Assembly: GCA_947451525.1 (NCBI GenBank)
Contig: CANFZM010000002.1
Location: forward strand, 1-64,000
DNA length: 64,000 nucleotides
Reading direction: 5' to 3'
DNA from: Flavobacteriaceae bacterium
GTDB lineage: Bacteria; Bacteroidota; Bacteroidia; Flavobacteriales; Flavobacteriaceae
A program made the translations under genes and the position numbers. The notes below the pieces were generated by a model. That model ran no database searches and was not told where the DNA came from. It saw only the letters and a program-made list of their open reading frames with translations. Below, piece after piece: positions 62,551 through 64,000 of the stretch (position 1 is its first letter; each line of letters starts with the position of its first letter).

Positions 62551-62613
62551 AGACCAATGGATGATAGACTAATAGATGATAGACGAATAGATGATAGACG
62601 AATAGATAATAGA
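62551..62613. repeat. 15-bp tandem repeat, arm 1 of inverted pair
   Basis: About four units of AATAGATGATAGACG in a row, lying in the 196-bp gap between the methyltransferase and type III PKS genes. The complement occurs at 62679-62731. Confidence 0.9.
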
Positions 62614-62678
62614 TCTACTGTTAACGGAAAAGTTAAATAATTAATAATCAATATTTTAATTGCCAAATTTATTTTATA

Positions 62679-62731
62679 ATCTATCATTTGTATGTCTATT
62701 ATCTATTCGTCTATCATCTATCTGTCTATTA
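62679..62731. repeat. 15-bp tandem repeat, arm 2 of inverted pair
   Basis: Complementary units (CGTCTATCATCTAT, TGTCTATTATCTATT) to those at 62551-62613. The two arms can form a long imperfect hairpin in the operon transcript, just after the methyltransferase stop. Confidence 0.88.
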
Positions 62732-62733
62732 AT

Positions 62734-63447
62734 TTAAACTTTTTCAATAATCCACTGATATCGAAACGCCCATTTCCAGTGAATGGAATATTTTTTCAAC
62801 TTTAATTTTTTTGAAAAATCTTCTAATTCTTCTTTTTTAAAACCTCTTAAAATTGAAATTAAGCCATCTTCTCTTGACATGGAATTCAATTTAAAAACAA
62901 AACACAATGCCTGAAATAATCGATAGGCAATTTTGCTTCTTTGTAAATCATTAATAATAATTCCAATACTCGAATTTTTATAGAAGATAGACATTAATTT
63001 TAGGATTTCAGCATCTTTAAAATGATGTAAAGTCAAGTTGCAAACTACAATATCATATTTTAAAGAGTTGAATTTGCTATCAAAAATATCTTCACATTTA
63101 TAAGTAATATTTGGATACTCTTTAGATAATTCCTTTGCATGATCAATTGTAAATGGATTAGCATCGATACCAATTAATTGGAAATTTAAGTTGTTATCCT
63201 TAGCATATTCTGCTAAAACTCGCAACATATCTCCATTTCCGCAACCAATATCAACTATAGTAATTGTTTTGCCTAAATCCAATGCTTGCAACAAATATTG
63301 AACTCCCTGCAAAATCAACTTATTCCCTCCTAGTAACTGGTTTATTTTTGCTATTTTATCTAAAGCATCCCGAAGAACTTCACCTACTAAAGTAAAGTCA
63401 TCCATTATTTCGGGTTCATCTGTTCTATGTTCAGTATTTAGAGACAT
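62734..63447 (-). CDS. SAM-dependent methyltransferase (class I)
   Basis: 237 residues with motif I VDIGCGNGDML, motif II IGIDANP, then EDIFDSKFNSLKYDIVVCNLTLHHFKD (motif IV region). The N-terminal helix has MDDFTLVGEVLRDALDKIAKINQLLGG, typical of the methyltransferases found in flavobacterial type III PKS clusters. It probably methylates the polyketide product or an intermediate. It starts one base before the oxidoreductase stop region ends, so the two are tightly linked. Confidence 0.92.
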   Translation of the reverse strand: MSLNTEHRTDEPEIMDDFTLVGEVLRDALDKIAKINQLLGGNKLILQGVQYLLQALDLGKTITIVDIGCGNGDMLRVLAEYAKDNNLNFQLIGIDANPFTIDHAKELSKEYPNITYKCEDIFDSKFNSLKYDIVVCNLTLHHFKDAEILKLMSIFYKNSSIGIIINDLQRSKIAYRLFQALCFVFKLNSMSREDGLISILRGFKKEELEDFSKKLKLKKYSIHWKWAFRYQWIIEKV

Positions 63448-64000
63448 TTAATTTTCAATTGTTATAGGTTTTCCATGGGTCTTTTTAATAATACTATTTA
63501 GTAAAAAAGGAAATAATAGTACAATATGCAGCAATTTTTCTGAAAGTTTTGGATTCAATAAAATTTTAGATAACAATCTTCCTATTTTTATTCGCCAATT
63601 AAAATTTGAATTCCATTTTTCTTGGTATTTATTTTCTAATTCAATTCTAGTTTTTATTTCCTTATTAAAATAAGCAATAACTAATTCAGAAACAATTTTA
63701 GCACTATGAATAGCCATTGCCATTCCGTTTCCGCTCAACGGATGAATTAATCCAGCAGTATCACCAATCATTAAAATATGATTTTCTACTGCTTGTTTTG
63801 GAACAAAAGAAATCTGACTTATTGTTAATGGTTTTTCAAAAAGGAGTTTAGAATTTTCAAATATTTTTTGCAAATGTGGGTTTTGTTTCACCACTAAATT
63901 TTGAAAATCTGCAATATTTTTATATTCTTTAAAAGAACTATACTTGGTTAAGTAGCAAATGTTTATTCTATTATTTTCAACTTTGGAAACTCCACAATAA
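63448..64000 (-). CDS. FAD-dependent oxidoreductase (geranylgeranyl reductase-like), partial
   Basis: C-terminal part of a flavoprotein monooxygenase/reductase; the frame stays open to the window edge (YCGVSKVENNRINICYLT read from 64000 downwards), so the track start at 63894, a GTG, is internal. The FAD-binding motif GDTAGLIHPLSGNGMAMAIHSAK is present, followed by a helical tail with a hydrophobic segment. It belongs to the type III PKS cluster and may hydroxylate or reduce the polyketide. Confidence 0.88.
   Translation of the reverse strand, partial: YCGVSKVENNRINICYLTKYSSFKEYKNIADFQNLVVKQNPHLQKIFENSKLLFEKPLTISQISFVPKQAVENHILMIGDTAGLIHPLSGNGMAMAIHSAKIVSELVIAYFNKEIKTRIELENKYQEKWNSNFNWRIKIGRLLSKILLNPKLSEKLLHIVLLFPFLLNSIIKKTHGKPITIEN

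Noticed and set aside
62383-62640. 85-aa plus-strand ORF with DDRRIDDRRID repeats
   Set aside because: Translation of the 15-bp tandem repeat and of the antisense of the PKS start; no evidence for a gene.

Overview
The window is AT-rich chromosomal DNA from a member of the Bacteroidetes, most likely a Flavobacterium-type bacterium. The evidence is the fused lpxC-fabZ gene, the fused alpha/beta 2-oxoacid dehydrogenase E1, the TAnnTTTG (-7) promoter boxes, a proteorhodopsin with its blh partner, DUF3570/DUF4266 genes, and many secreted proteins with Bacteroidetes-style signal peptides or lipoboxes. No tRNA, rRNA, CRISPR array, transposase or integrase gene was seen. Both ends cut a gene: dnaK on the left, and an FAD-dependent oxidoreductase of a polyketide cluster on the right.

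Layout. 1-4.85 kb: 3' part of dnaK, a two-gene DUF4258/DUF2283 cassette, then divergent blh (retinal synthesis) and proteorhodopsin genes. The same terminator hairpin closes each of these units. 4.8-8.6 kb: a Cys-rich small protein, a glutaminyl cyclotransferase lipoprotein, the SRP RNA gene with promoter and terminator, a VOC protein, an SDR and a transaldolase. 8.9-14.7 kb: rhomboid protease, YcxB-like protein, E1 alpha/beta fusion and an HD-domain hydrolase. 14.8-20.1 kb: lipid A operon lpxD-lpxC/fabZ-lpxA-efp-lpxD2 plus an NTF2-like protein. 20.2-25.9 kb: sucD, a small coiled-coil membrane protein between two copies of the sucD terminator, fabH, fabI, a MITE-like repeat, a di-heme peroxidase and fabG. 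26-30.5 kb: a VWA-like membrane protein and an MgtA-type ATPase.

30.5-38.7 kb is an accessory island. It lies between a truncated DUF1003 gene remnant and an intact DUF1003 gene in the same orientation. It holds a membrane protein, a large restriction-methylation enzyme, a tiny two-helix membrane protein, a 339-aa protein sharing a near-identical upstream region with the membrane protein, a 21-bp-periodic degenerate array of about 17 units, and a 204-aa helical plus FN3-like protein. 38.8-43.9 kb: two secreted proteins and an LTA-synthase-like sulfatase-fold enzyme. 44-49.8 kb: a thioredoxin-ApbE-DUF4266-DUF3570 redox cluster followed by a two-component system and a DUF2231 membrane protein. 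49.8-58.9 kb: OmpA-family porin, NUDIX, thioesterase, mechanosensitive channel, DUF3817, DUF6155, an SF2 helicase, and a cNMP/CBS/DUF294 protein paired with a degenerate DnaQ-like exonuclease. 58.97-64 kb: a minus-strand type III polyketide cluster (PPTase, ACP, ketosynthase, dehydratase, type III PKS, methyltransferase, FAD oxidoreductase).

The most unusual signals are the 21-bp phased array upstream of the 37.2 kb gene, the repeated finding of small gene cassettes bracketed by duplicated intrinsic terminators (after dnaK and after sucD), a family of palindromic repeats of which one copy sits inside the reading frame of the restriction-methylation gene, and the TGTTTA/TAAACA-rich control region shared by blh and proteorhodopsin.
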